Position numbers and translations under genes: made by a program
Part shown: piece by piece, positions 8,131-17,389 of the stretch
Layout of the letters: every line of letters starts with the position of its first letter
Numbering within the stretch: the first letter of the stretch is position 1
NCBI GenBank assembly: GCA_036339375.1
Contig: JAYZBC010000095.1
Coordinates: 1 to 51,473, forward strand
DNA from: JAYZBC01 sp036339375
GTDB lineage: Bacteria; Pseudomonadota; Alphaproteobacteria; MPNO01; UBA2964
Direction: 5' to 3'
Length of the DNA stretch: 51,473 nt
The notes under the pieces: model-generated
Databases searched by the model: none
What the model was told of the DNA's origin: nothing
The model's input: the letters and a program-made list of their open reading frames with translations, nothing else

Positions 8131-11100
8131 CTATTTAGGAAGGCTTCCTATACCAAAAACATTAAATAAATTCCTTAAAAAACCCGGAGTTAAAGCGGCT
8201 AGTGGATTAACTAGGACATCTGGATCTGAAAACTGGCCATCAATTTCGTAAGTTGCAGCAAACACCCCACTTCCCTTTTCCCCTCCGGTGAACATTAGAC
8301 CCAACAAAGGTATCATACCTGGTACACTGTTAAGACTATAAGCTGGGACAATAGTGCCCTTAATGTTTAATTGATTTTCATCTACATCCACATCACCTTC
8401 AGCCGTAATACCAAGTTGAGAACCTACGGCACGTGCATTTTTAATTTTTGCTATACCTTCAGTGTAAGAAAAAGGAGCGTGAAGTTGGACAAATTTAATT
8501 CCTTTTCCAGAAAGGGTGTTAAAAATTCCAGTTAGGGATGCAAGCGATAGCATGCGGGCCAACAAGGGGGCATCTACCATCATAAAATTGGAAATAGTAA
8601 AGTTTCCCATCCAGGGCCCTTCAGACCCAATTTCCTGGGAACCTACCACACGTAATTTACCTCCCCTCATAGTTTTAATTACATCAATATCTTTCAAAAA
8701 TTCTCCCGCATCGTTTGAACTAAGAATAAAACGTTTTTCTGTGGCTCCACTTTTTAAAATAAATTTAAAAGGGTTTTTAAAACCCACGTGGCCTTTAATG
8801 TTTATATTTTTGAATTCATTCTCATCAAAAATGGCAATGCCGGCGATATCTCTTACTGGTTTTTCTTCATTAAACCATACATTATTTAAAATGAAGTCAA
8901 GTGAGAAAGACGGCAATTCGTAATCTTCTTCTGCTTTGATTGTAGTTTGAAAAAGCCTATTGGCGTCTAAACTTGCTCCCACTATTTTAAGGGCATAACC
9001 GTTATTTTCGTTAGGTAGTATGGTGCCACGAAAATTCGATTTACCGAGGGAAAAATTAGAAATTTTCCCGCCTAAAAATTCCCAAGAATTATCAAAGTCT
9101 GCATTCCCTCGTACTTCTAAATCAGTGGTAATTAATTCAAAATTTTGTATTGAAACCGGACCAGAGATTTCTGAAAAAATGGAAAATGATATAATTCCAA
9201 ATTCACCAAGCTTTTTTTCCCAATTCATCGTCGGAAACGACAATGACGTCCCCTTGAGACCGATTTTTACATCTATCCTTTCAGAACCTTGAGAAAATTT
9301 GAGCAGTTTTAGATTTACAGATACCTTACCGGATAAATAGGTTTCAAAAGCGTTAAAACCAAAACTTTCGCGAGCAGCCTCGTCCAAAACAGCCTGGAAG
9401 TCGTACCGACTTGTAAATTCTTGTCTATCTTTAAAATTTTCCTCCCATTTTATGACAACTGATGTACCAGCAACTTTTGCATCGCCTGAAAGTAATAGTC
9501 TTGATTCGTTCACCCTTACATTGAAGTGCCCGCTTTTTATATGTTTTCTAAACCCGTTGTCCGGTAAATCCGCATTTATAACCTGAGAAATTGAGTTTAT
9601 TTTTACTAAAGATGGTTTCAATGTATTTTTTAAGGGAAAAAGAAACTTAAGATTAGAGTTGATCCAACCACCTACTTTTTCCGGTTTTATTTTGTATTTG
9701 GAAATCAAATTTAGCGGTTTTTTGTCCATTATTGCGAATGCATTTTTCAATAAACCGGAAACGTTAACATCAATTACAGCTTTTTCATTGGGAGAAGATA
9801 AGTCCAAAAGACGAACTGTTCCCGAACGAATTTGGAGTCCGCCTGAATTGGCTTCCGTAATGGAGGCTACAAATCTATCAGAGGTAAAGACCGCTGTTGC
9901 ATGCAGGTTTTCAATTACTGGGACAGTGTCCATGTAGTTGATCGTAACATCCCGCAGTTTTAGGCTGCCCGACAACGAGTTAACAAACATCCTTGGTTTT
10001 GAAAATAAGGGGATTCGCAAGGAAAAAGACATTCTAATTTCCTCAGCAGTCCCAACCTGCATATTTTCAGAAACCCAATTTCTGGCATCCCGACCAATGT
10101 TGGGTGGCCAATATTTTTTTAATTGTGAAAGCACTAATTCATTTACAATTGTATCACCGTTAACAGTAATTTCTTCTTCAACATTTACCAACGAAGCTTT
10201 AACTGAAATTTTTGGGCCATTTGTGTTAATTTGGAGATTATCAATTTCAAAAAATTCTGGATCACTATGATATCGTCCTTTTACTGCCAATGATTCGAGA
10301 TTTAGACTATTTGGCCAAAAAGCATTTCCTTTAATTTTTGCACCTTTAGCTCTCAGATTAAAACTTGAGGCTTTAACTAACCCATCAAGTGAAATCTCCA
10401 TATTGACTTGGCCATTGAGGGTAAAATCTAAATAATTTGCTAAGACGAGCTTTGGGATTAATTTCGTTACCCTGGTAATTTGTAAATCTTGTACACCAGC
10501 CTGTAATTTAAAGAAGTCTTTGTCGGAATCCCATAAAGCTTGCCCTTCAATTTGTCCCCAACCCGAACCTTTGCCGATTTGAATTTTATAAATTGCTCTG
10601 ATTTTATCGTTTTGGCGTGTTAAATTTAAGTTGGTTTTTGGTAAACGCCAGACCATTTCTCGTATTTTGTCGTGAATCTCTAAATTAGCATTAACAATAC
10701 TGAAATTCCGAATGAAACTGGTTGGCCTTTCTGGTGTTTCAGATCCACTTAAAGACCTGATTAAACCTCCAATTATATCGGCAGGTAACATTGTTTGGTT
10801 GTCTAAAGAAATAGTTAAAAGGCCTGACTCTCCTCTCACCAACTTTATACGAGGTTCCAATAACTCTAGGCTAGTCGGGGCTAATACCCCTTGTAGAAGA
10901 GCACTGAAACTAAATTTGACAGAAATTTGTGGGATTGAAGTTATAACTTGTTTTTTTTCATTAGTTGCTGATAACTGGACTAACCTAACGTTAAGAGTCC
11001 GTTCCCAACTAGACCAAGCAAGACTTGTATTTTTGATTGTAAATTGTACAGGACCACCTCGTTCGTTAAGAGCATTTTCAATATAATTAGATAAAAAGGG

Positions 11101-11217
11101 TAAAATGACCGGACCCTGCATAAGACGCCAGGTTACTATCCCAACCAAAAACACAATCAAGAACCCAAAAGTTATAGCTAGTTTAGAAAAAACCCCCAAT
11201 TTTGCACCCATGATCAT
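8131..11217 (-). CDS. Large AsmA-like / DUF3971 (YhdP-type) envelope protein
   Basis: A 1028-residue protein with one N-terminal membrane anchor (about residues 9-31) and a long beta-rich periplasmic region. The C-terminal part (roughly 880-1010) has the AsmA C-terminal pattern: GPWMGNFTISNF, a GKGIKFVQLHAPFSYTEG stretch and ITAEGDVDVDENQLNIKGTIVPAYSLN. Proteins of this group (YhdP, TamB, AsmA) are thought to be bridge-like lipid carriers between the inner and outer membranes. That role is inferred from the family. It lies between tyrS and glnE; from memory this order, often with a peroxiredoxin gene, is common in alphaproteobacteria, and the peroxiredoxin is absent here. The start is ATG at 11217, with a second ATG two codons later. 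Confidence 0.85.
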   Translation of the reverse strand: MIMGAKLGVFSKLAITFGFLIVFLVGIVTWRLMQGPVILPFLSNYIENALNERGGPVQFTIKNTSLAWSSWERTLNVRLVQLSATNEKKQVITSIPQISVKFSFSALLQGVLAPTSLELLEPRIKLVRGESGLLTISLDNQTMLPADIIGGLIRSLSGSETPERPTSFIRNFSIVNANLEIHDKIREMVWRLPKTNLNLTRQNDKIRAIYKIQIGKGSGWGQIEGQALWDSDKDFFKLQAGVQDLQITRVTKLIPKLVLANYLDFTLNGQVNMEISLDGLVKASSFNLRAKGAKIKGNAFWPNSLNLESLAVKGRYHSDPEFFEIDNLQINTNGPKISVKASLVNVEEEITVNGDTIVNELVLSQLKKYWPPNIGRDARNWVSENMQVGTAEEIRMSFSLRIPLFSKPRMFVNSLSGSLKLRDVTINYMDTVPVIENLHATAVFTSDRFVASITEANSGGLQIRSGTVRLLDLSSPNEKAVIDVNVSGLLKNAFAIMDKKPLNLISKYKIKPEKVGGWINSNLKFLFPLKNTLKPSLVKINSISQVINADLPDNGFRKHIKSGHFNVRVNESRLLLSGDAKVAGTSVVIKWEENFKDRQEFTSRYDFQAVLDEAARESFGFNAFETYLSGKVSVNLKLLKFSQGSERIDVKIGLKGTSLSFPTMNWEKKLGEFGIISFSIFSEISGPVSIQNFELITTDLEVRGNADFDNSWEFLGGKISNFSLGKSNFRGTILPNENNGYALKIVGASLDANRLFQTTIKAEEDYELPSFSLDFILNNVWFNEEKPVRDIAGIAIFDENEFKNINIKGHVGFKNPFKFILKSGATEKRFILSSNDAGEFLKDIDVIKTMRGGKLRVVGSQEIGSEGPWMGNFTISNFMMVDAPLLARMLSLASLTGIFNTLSGKGIKFVQLHAPFSYTEGIAKIKNARAVGSQLGITAEGDVDVDENQLNIKGTIVPAYSLNSVPGMIPLLGLMFTGGEKGSGVFAATYEIDGQFSDPDVLVNPLAALTPGFLRNLFNVFGIGSLPK

Positions 11218-11306
11218 ATTACTCGATTTATCCGTTTACTTAGACTTGACCCTATCTTTTGGTTCACGCAGTCTGATAAAATTCTTTTTCAAATGGAAAT
11301 TGGGTA

Positions 11307-14267
11307 TTGATTGTAAACTCAAAAATTCTTGTTTCTGACATCGGTCAGCTTCCAACTCCAGTAAAATCTAGTGCGGTTGAGTTGGGCATAGAAAAATGGT
11401 TGTACGTCGCAAAAATTGATCCCGACGTTTCTATGTTCGAATTTGTCAAAGCTTGCATCGCAGATTCCATCCTAAACCGCCTTTTTGCATTCCTCTTCAG
11501 CTACAGTCCTTTCTTAATGGACTCTATCACAGAAAACCCTCAATTCACCCGACTTTTAATTGAAAAAGGAACAAAGACAGCCCTCAAAAAAATCTACAAT
11601 GATTTAACAAGGGATAAATGGGAAAATTTGTCTGAAAAAGATTTGATGCAATTCTTACGGCAATCAAAGCGTCAGTTTTCCCTCGGATTAGCGTTAGCAG
11701 ATATATTTGAAAATTGGAGTGTAGCAGAGGTTTCTAATTCACTTAGCGTTTTTGCAGAAAATGTTTTGCACCTAGCAATTAACTCCCTTTTGACTTCAGC
11801 TCACGAGCGTGGGGAAATTAATCTCCCTTTTCCCAAAAACCCTGAAAAGGAAACAGGTTTAATAGTCTTAGCGATGGGCAAGTTAGGTGCGAAAGAGCTT
11901 AATTATTCTAGCGATATAGATTTAATCATTTTGTTTGATCGAGAAAAAACTAATTATACAGGTACGAAAACAATCCAAGAATTTTTCGTTAATTTGGCGA
12001 AAAATTTAATTAAAATTTTAGAGGAACGAACTATTGACGGTTATGTATTCAGGACAGATCTTAGATTAAGACCCGACCCGCGCTCTACTCCTTTAGCCAT
12101 TTCCACAATTGCAGCTGAAACATATTACGAAACTACAGGACAAAATTGGGAGCGAGCTGCAATGATCAAAGCTCGCCCTGTAGCAGGAGATTTAAAAGCT
12201 GGAAAAAGTTTTTTGAAAACGTTACGCCCATTTATTTGGCGTAGAAGTTTAGATTTTGAGGCGATTGAGGATATTCACTCAATCAAGCGACAGGTTAATA
12301 AAAATCAGGGTGATAATAAAATTTCTAGTCCAGGCCACAATATTAAACTAGGAAGGGGTGGCATACGTGAAATAGAATTATTTGTACAAACACAACAGCT
12401 GATTTGGGGTGGTCGAGACATAACATTAAGAAACCCAAGGACATGCGAAACACTACATAAATTGGCAGAGGCAGGACATATCACGGAACAATGTGCCATT
12501 GAATTAGAAAATGCCTACTTATTCCTACGTCGTACAGAACACAGACTACAAATGATTCACGATAAACAAACCCATGTAATACCGACAGATTCAGGTCAAT
12601 TGAACTCTTTTTCAATCTTCCTTGGTTACCGAAATGTCGAAAATTTTTCAAAGGATTTAGTAGAACAACTAGATTGTGTTGAGAGACATTCCTCCATTTT
12701 ATTCGAACATTCACCTGATCTTGGTGGGCCTGGATCTCTAGTGTTTACAGGGGAAGATGATCATCCGGATACACTGAGTTCCCTTAAATCCTTGGGGTTT
12801 ATTGAAACAGAAAAAATTTCATCGATTATTCGAACATGGCATCTCGGAAGATTTAGAGCAACACGAAGTGAACGTGCAAAACAACTTTTGACAAAACTTA
12901 TGCCAATCATATTAAACACATTTTCAAAAACGGATAATCCTGATTTAACTTTGATAGGGTTTAACGAATTTTTAAAAAGGCTTCCTTCCGGCATCCAACT
13001 TTTTTCATTATTTAACACAAACCCAGGTCTCCTTGAACTGATCGCGACAATAATGGGCACTGCTCCCAAGTTAGCTGAAACCCTTCAACGATATCCTATT
13101 TTACTTGATGCTGTTTTAACCGATGATTTTTTTCAACCTCTACCACCACCTGCTTGCCTCTCGCAGGAATTCGAAAAGGAAATTGATCTAAAATCCCGAG
13201 ATTACCAGGACACTCTGGACATTGTTCGTCGTCTAGTTAATGACCGTTTGTTCAAAATAGGAGTTCAAATTCTTAAAAAGGACCTTAAACCAGAAGCCGC
13301 CGGGGAACCTTTGTCAAATTTATGTGATACTGCATTAAAAACGCTTTTTACCGCTGTGAAGGAAGAATATGCTATAAATCATGGTCATTTATTGGATGGA
13401 AATTTTGCTGTAGTTGCGCTCGGAAAATTAGGTGGACGGGAAATTACCATAAACTCCGATATCGACCTTTTCTTTGTTTATCAAGGAAACACTTCACATT
13501 CGAGTGGACAAAGATCTCTTCCAAAAATCTCCTACTTCAATAGGCTATCCCATAGATATATAAGTGCTTTGACAGTTTCCACAGTTGAAGGTCCACTTTT
13601 TGACTTGGACTTGCGGCTGCGGCCTTCAGGAGAAGCGGGTCCGATAGCGACCTCTTTTTCTTCACTTTCAAAGTATTTCCATAACGACGCATGGGTATGG
13701 GAAAAAATGGCATTAACAAGAGCTAGAGTTGTTTTCGCAGAAGGATCATTTCGTGGAACTTTAGAAAACTTAATTTGTAGTCTACTTAGACATCCTCCAG
13801 ATAAAAAAGCTTTGTTAAAAGGCGCAGCAGAAATGCGTTTTAAACTTCTTCAACGTCACCCAAGTACGCAACTTTGGGACATAAAACACATGCGTGGAGG
13901 ATTTGTCGACATTGAATTCATAGCCCAGTATTTACAACTTTTACACGCCTACGAAAACCCTACTATTTTGTCAACAAACACAACAGAAGGACTAAATCGC
14001 CTTTCAGCCAATGGACTCATTGAAAACGGTAAAGCAAAAATTCTTATAGATGCAATGATTCTTTGGCATAAAATCCAAGGAATTCTGCGCCTGTGTGCTC
14101 GAAAGCAGTTTATTGAAGACCTTTCTACAGAAGGTTTACAAAATTTATTAACCATTACTTCTGGCATGGATAGTTTTTCCACTCTGAAATCGGAAGTTAA
14201 TGAAACAGCTCGCAACAGCCATTCGATTTTTCAAGAAATAATTGAAAATCCCGCAAAAAAGCTTTGA
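11307..14267 (+). CDS. glnE: Bifunctional glutamine synthetase adenylyltransferase/adenylyl-removing enzyme
   Basis: GlnE adds and removes AMP on glutamine synthetase under control of PII, matching ammonium assimilation to nitrogen supply. The 986-residue length is typical. Two nucleotidyltransferase domains are visible. The N-terminal one carries GKLGAKELNYSSDID (about 191-205), followed by RTDLRLRPDPRSTPLA; the C-terminal one carries GKLGGREITINSDID (about 705-719), followed by DLDLRLRPSGEAGP. The linking helical segment includes KLGRGGIREIE and, in the second half, MRGGFVDIEFIAQYL. Both active sites look intact. The start is uncertain. A TTG at 11307 is used because it is preceded by GGAAATTGGG and no upstream ATG is in frame. 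It is transcribed divergently from the AsmA-like gene, 89 bases away. Confidence 0.95.
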   Translation: MIVNSKILVSDIGQLPTPVKSSAVELGIEKWLYVAKIDPDVSMFEFVKACIADSILNRLFAFLFSYSPFLMDSITENPQFTRLLIEKGTKTALKKIYNDLTRDKWENLSEKDLMQFLRQSKRQFSLGLALADIFENWSVAEVSNSLSVFAENVLHLAINSLLTSAHERGEINLPFPKNPEKETGLIVLAMGKLGAKELNYSSDIDLIILFDREKTNYTGTKTIQEFFVNLAKNLIKILEERTIDGYVFRTDLRLRPDPRSTPLAISTIAAETYYETTGQNWERAAMIKARPVAGDLKAGKSFLKTLRPFIWRRSLDFEAIEDIHSIKRQVNKNQGDNKISSPGHNIKLGRGGIREIELFVQTQQLIWGGRDITLRNPRTCETLHKLAEAGHITEQCAIELENAYLFLRRTEHRLQMIHDKQTHVIPTDSGQLNSFSIFLGYRNVENFSKDLVEQLDCVERHSSILFEHSPDLGGPGSLVFTGEDDHPDTLSSLKSLGFIETEKISSIIRTWHLGRFRATRSERAKQLLTKLMPIILNTFSKTDNPDLTLIGFNEFLKRLPSGIQLFSLFNTNPGLLELIATIMGTAPKLAETLQRYPILLDAVLTDDFFQPLPPPACLSQEFEKEIDLKSRDYQDTLDIVRRLVNDRLFKIGVQILKKDLKPEAAGEPLSNLCDTALKTLFTAVKEEYAINHGHLLDGNFAVVALGKLGGREITINSDIDLFFVYQGNTSHSSGQRSLPKISYFNRLSHRYISALTVSTVEGPLFDLDLRLRPSGEAGPIATSFSSLSKYFHNDAWVWEKMALTRARVVFAEGSFRGTLENLICSLLRHPPDKKALLKGAAEMRFKLLQRHPSTQLWDIKHMRGGFVDIEFIAQYLQLLHAYENPTILSTNTTEGLNRLSANGLIENGKAKILIDAMILWHKIQGILRLCARKQFIEDLSTEGLQNLLTITSGMDSFSTLKSEVNETARNSHSIFQEIIENPAKKL

Positions 14268-14454
14268 TGTGACTTTTTTCACACCTCATTTTTAAGAATA
14301 AAATGGCATAACGCAATTCCATGAAAAAGTATGCACAAAAATTGGAAAACATAGATGAATAAAGCAGAAGGTAATAGAAAAATTTCTTATTTTTAGTTAA
14401 TGATAGGAAATTTGGGATTACATTAACAGAAAAACAAGTCCACACTGAAAAGAA

Positions 14455-14800
14455 ATGTTGAAGAAAAAGGTTTTTCATAATTTTTTCTGAACCGACAGAT
14501 AAAAAGGGTAATCGCCGAAAAATATTTCCACAACACATGGAATAACAGCTCAAAATTAAACGTGCAGGTATTCTATTTGCTGCCGATCCCTTTGTTGATT
14601 CGAAAGGCAAACCTCAAGGACCGAGTATGATCATTATACGGGCCAAAACAATGTCACAGGCGAAAAAAAGCGCTTCAGATGATCCTTTTCATAAGCAAGG
14701 ATTTCGGAGCTTTCGCATTCAGCCTTGGGTAATAAATGAAGGAGGTTTTAATTTAAATATCACATTTTCTGACGGCACCTTTTCAATTGATAAAAGTTAA
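14455..14800 (+). pseudogene. YciI/YCII-domain protein, broken by a frameshift and an in-frame stop
   Basis: From ATG at 14455 (MLKK) one base must be skipped in the A-run at 14464-14468 to continue as RFFIIFSEPTDKKGNRR, then KIFPQHME. An in-frame TAA at 14543-14545 stands where a tyrosine codon is expected. The frame then resumes as QLKIKRAGILFAADPF and continues through DDPFHKQGFRSFRIQPW and VINEGGFNLNITFSDG to a stop at 14798. The HMEYQ...AGxLFAADPF...ADPF.KxGxRSFxIxPW pattern is that of YCII-domain proteins of about 100-115 residues. Because one lesion is a substitution, this is unlikely to be only a sequencing slip. It fills most of the gap between glnE and the transposase; 14268-14454 and 14801-14955 show nothing further. 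Confidence 0.82.
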
Positions 14801-14955
14801 CAAGGGCAGCAATTTTGGGTAATTTAAAACTAGAAGACTTCCTATTGATTTTATTTACCATACTCTTTGATAAACTCCAGAATTTTTTATATGTCTATCG
14901 TTAACAAATGGGGGTCAACACTTTACTTATTAAACTTTTCCTATTAATTTAACTT

Positions 14956-15894
14956 ATGTCTCGTCCACTTCGAATAGAGTTTCCAGGTGCTGTTTATCAT
15001 TTAACTGCTAAAGGAAATTTTGGACAATCTATTTTTAATGATAAAACGGATGCAATTCACTTTCTTGAATTCCTTGGAAAAGAAATATTTCAACAAAGAT
15101 GGATATGCCATGCGTATTGCTTGTTGGAAAATCACTTTCATTTAATTATTGAAACACCTGAACCCAACTTAAGTCGGGGAATGGGTCGTTTGAATATGAG
15201 GTATTCCCAATGGTTTGGTCGTCGACATAAATGTAACGGTCATCTTTTCCACGGGCGCTTCAAATCCATCATTTTACAAAAAGAAAAATTCTTACTTCCT
15301 TTGTGTAGATATGTTGTATTAAACCCTGTCCGCTTAAAACTTGTTGATCATGTAAATCAGTGGCGTTGGTCAAGCTACCGGTTTTTGGCATATGAAGAAG
15401 AAAAAAATGAATGGTTAACTCTCGATTGGATACAAGCCCAATTTGAAACAACTAAAAGTGAAAAAAATAATGCTTGGCAGAATTACGTCTTAAAAGGAAT
15501 AAATTTGCCATCACCTTGGAAAGATTTGCGTTCAGGGTATTACTTAGGCGATGAAAAATTTTTGAAACGTATTGCGGGTGAAATTAAAGGAAAGTCATTG
15601 TATCAAATTTCCAAAAATGCGGCTAATCCGGAACGTCCCAATCTGGATCAAATATTAGAAGCGGTTAGTGAAGCATCAGGGGTTTCAGCAAAACAAATAC
15701 TCAATAAAAGGGTTGCTCCAAATGAATTTCAGGTCACTATTTATTTACTTCGACGATTAGCTAATCTTCCACTACGGGAAGTCGCAAACCTAACAAAAAT
15801 TTCCCAAGGCCGTATTTCACAAATCCAAAAAAGAATTGAAGATGCTGGCGGTTTAGGAAAAATTTTTCATTGGGCTAGAAAACTAGAAAACTAA
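14956..15894 (+). mobile_element. Y1-type (REP-associated, RAYT-like) transposase with C-terminal DnaA-like helix-turn-helix
   Basis: A 312-residue HUH single-strand transposase. The N-terminus MSRPLRIEFPGAVYHL is characteristic. The HUH pair is H60-F-H62 in LENHFHLIIE, and the catalytic tyrosine is Y119 in CRYVVLNPVR, so the active site is intact. Residues about 235-300 (PNLDQILEAVSEASGVSAKQ, then REVANLTKISQGRISQIQ) resemble the DnaA-type DNA-binding domain found at the end of many RAYT proteins. No terminal inverted repeats, target duplication or nearby REP palindromes were found, so it looks like a lone, possibly domesticated gene rather than a complete IS. It sits beside a pseudogene, in the only accessory-looking spot of this half of the window. 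Confidence 0.88.
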
Positions 15895-15913
15895 CAACAA
15901 CAATTTGGTATTT

Positions 15914-16231
15914 TTAAATTACCTTTTCGTTACCAATACAAAGAGGTGATTCTAAAACTACTTTTCCATTTTGTTCCCACTCTTCCAGGGTATGTGTTTG
16001 CATCGATAAAGCGTGGACCGGACCCTTAATTTCTTCAGCTAAAATCTGGTTAACTAGTTGGTGGCGCGCAATTCGAGATTTTCCACTGAATTTAGTTGAA
16101 ACAATTATAACCTTGAAATGGGTTTCAGATTTCTCTGGTACCTGGTGCATGTAACTTTCATTCATAACCTTTAAAAAGGAAGGCAATAATGACCGTTTTA
16201 ATTTGTTTTTAATTTTTTCTTCTACAACCAT
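15914..16231 (-). CDS. BolA family protein
   Basis: A 105-residue BolA-fold protein. The conserved pattern HFKVIIVSTKFSGKSRIARHQLVNQIL followed by IKGPVHALSMQTHTLEEWE matches the BolA helix-turn-helix-like core, with the SxxFxGxSRxxRHxxV core of the family clearly visible. BolA proteins pair with monothiol glutaredoxins in Fe-S handling, or act as regulators of shape and stress. The glutaredoxin is not in the window. It starts 12 bases after the prfB stop and probably belongs to the amiC-mrcA-prfB transcription unit. The ATG is at 16231, with only a weak AAGAAAG-type ribosome binding site. Confidence 0.92.
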   Translation of the reverse strand: MVVEEKIKNKLKRSLLPSFLKVMNESYMHQVPEKSETHFKVIIVSTKFSGKSRIARHQLVNQILAEEIKGPVHALSMQTHTLEEWEQNGKVVLESPLCIGNEKVI

Positions 16232-16243
16232 TTTTCTTCTTTC

Positions 16244-17351
16244 TTAGCTTGTATTACCTACCCTTTGTGCCAAGGCGGCCTCCATAAACTTGTCTAAATC
16301 CCCATCTAAAACCGCCAATGTGTTACTTGTTTCAACATCAGTACGCAAATCTTTAACCATTTGATAGGGATGGAGTACGTATGATCGAATTTGATGCCCC
16401 CAGCCAATTTCAGTTTTAGCATCATGTAACGCCTGTGATTCATCTTCTCGTTTCTGTAACTCTTGCTCAAAGAGACGAGCACGCAACATTTCCATCGCTG
16501 CAGCCCTATTCCGGTGTTGCGATCGATCATTTTGACACTGAACAACTATACCTGTAGGTAAATGAGTGATTCGAATGGCACTATCCGTCTTATTCACATG
16601 TTGGCCCCCAGCACCAGAAGCACGATAAGTATCAATTCTTAAATCTTTGTCTTGAATTTCTACTTTAATAGAATTGTCTATCACTGGAAAAACCCAAATG
16701 CTTGAAAAGCTGGTATGACGGCGTGCGTTGGAATCAAAGGGAGAAATACGTACTAGCCGGTGGACCCCGCTTTCAGTCTTTAACCAACCATATGCGTTAA
16801 AACCATTCACCCTAATTGTTGCCGATTTGATACCTGCTTCTTCACCTGCGCTTTCTTCTAACCATTCTACCTTAAATCCGTGCCCTTCTCCCCAACGTAC
16901 ATACATCCGTAAAAGCATTTGTGCCCAATCCTGGGACTCCGTCCCCCCTGCCCCTGCATGAATTTCAAGAAAACAATCGTTTTTATCAGCCTCTCCAGAT
17001 AAGAGAGTTTCCAACTCTTGTTTTGTAGTCTGTGCACAAAGTGCCACCAAGAGGCTATCCGCTTCATCCAATACTTTGTCATCTTTCTCAGTTTCACCAA
17101 GTTCAATCAAAGTTAAAACATCTTCAACTTCCTTTTCTTTAGATTGTAAATCGTCTATCGATTGTTGAAGTCTGGTACGCTCCAATAAGATTGATTGCGC
17201 TTTTGACGAATCTTCCCATAAAGCGGGATCGTTAGACTGAGCATTCAACTCGTCAAGACGTAATAAAGCATTATCCCAGTCAAAGGTGCCTCCGTAAGAG
17301 TACTAGAGACCGTTGAATTTGATCAACTAAATTTTGAGTTTCTCCACGCAT
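16244..17351 (-). CDS. prfB: Peptide chain release factor 2, with programmed +1 frameshift
   Basis: RF2 releases peptides at UGA and UAA. The gene reads from ATG at 17351 for 23 codons (MRGETQNLVDQIQRSLVLLR, then RHL) to an in-frame TGA at 17280-17282. A +1 shift at CTT-T gives DWDNALLRLDELN and the remainder, 368 residues in all. The stop-codon recognition tripeptide SPF (about 203-205) and the catalytic GGQ (about 248-250, in SGAGGQHVNK) are intact. Without the shift only a 334-residue protein from an internal TTG would be made, lacking the start of domain 1. The frameshift autoregulates RF2: low RF2 lets the shift occur. It lies between mrcA and bolA on the same strand. Confidence 0.96.
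17280..17294 (-). promoter_or_regulatory. RF2 programmed +1 frameshift site
   Basis: On the minus strand the order is CGGAGG (17289-17294, a Shine-Dalgarno-like stimulator), three bases, the slippery codon CTT (17283-17285), then TGA followed by C. This is the classical bacterial prfB recoding signal with CUU-UGA-C. The match in order and spacing, together with the extended RF2 homology after the shift, makes the site convincing. Confidence 0.93.
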
Positions 17352-17389
17352 TTTACAAAACCATCAACAATTTTTATACTTCCTAAAAA

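Noticed and set aside
14268..14300. TGTGA/TCACA near the glnE stop as a terminator or transposon end.
   Set aside because: Five base pairs with a T-rich loop in AT-rich sequence, and no matching copy beyond the transposase gene.
14197..14610. A 137-codon open frame on the minus strand between glnE and the transposase.
   Set aside because: It overlaps the readable YciI pseudogene on the plus strand and the end of glnE, and its translation has no recognisable domain.
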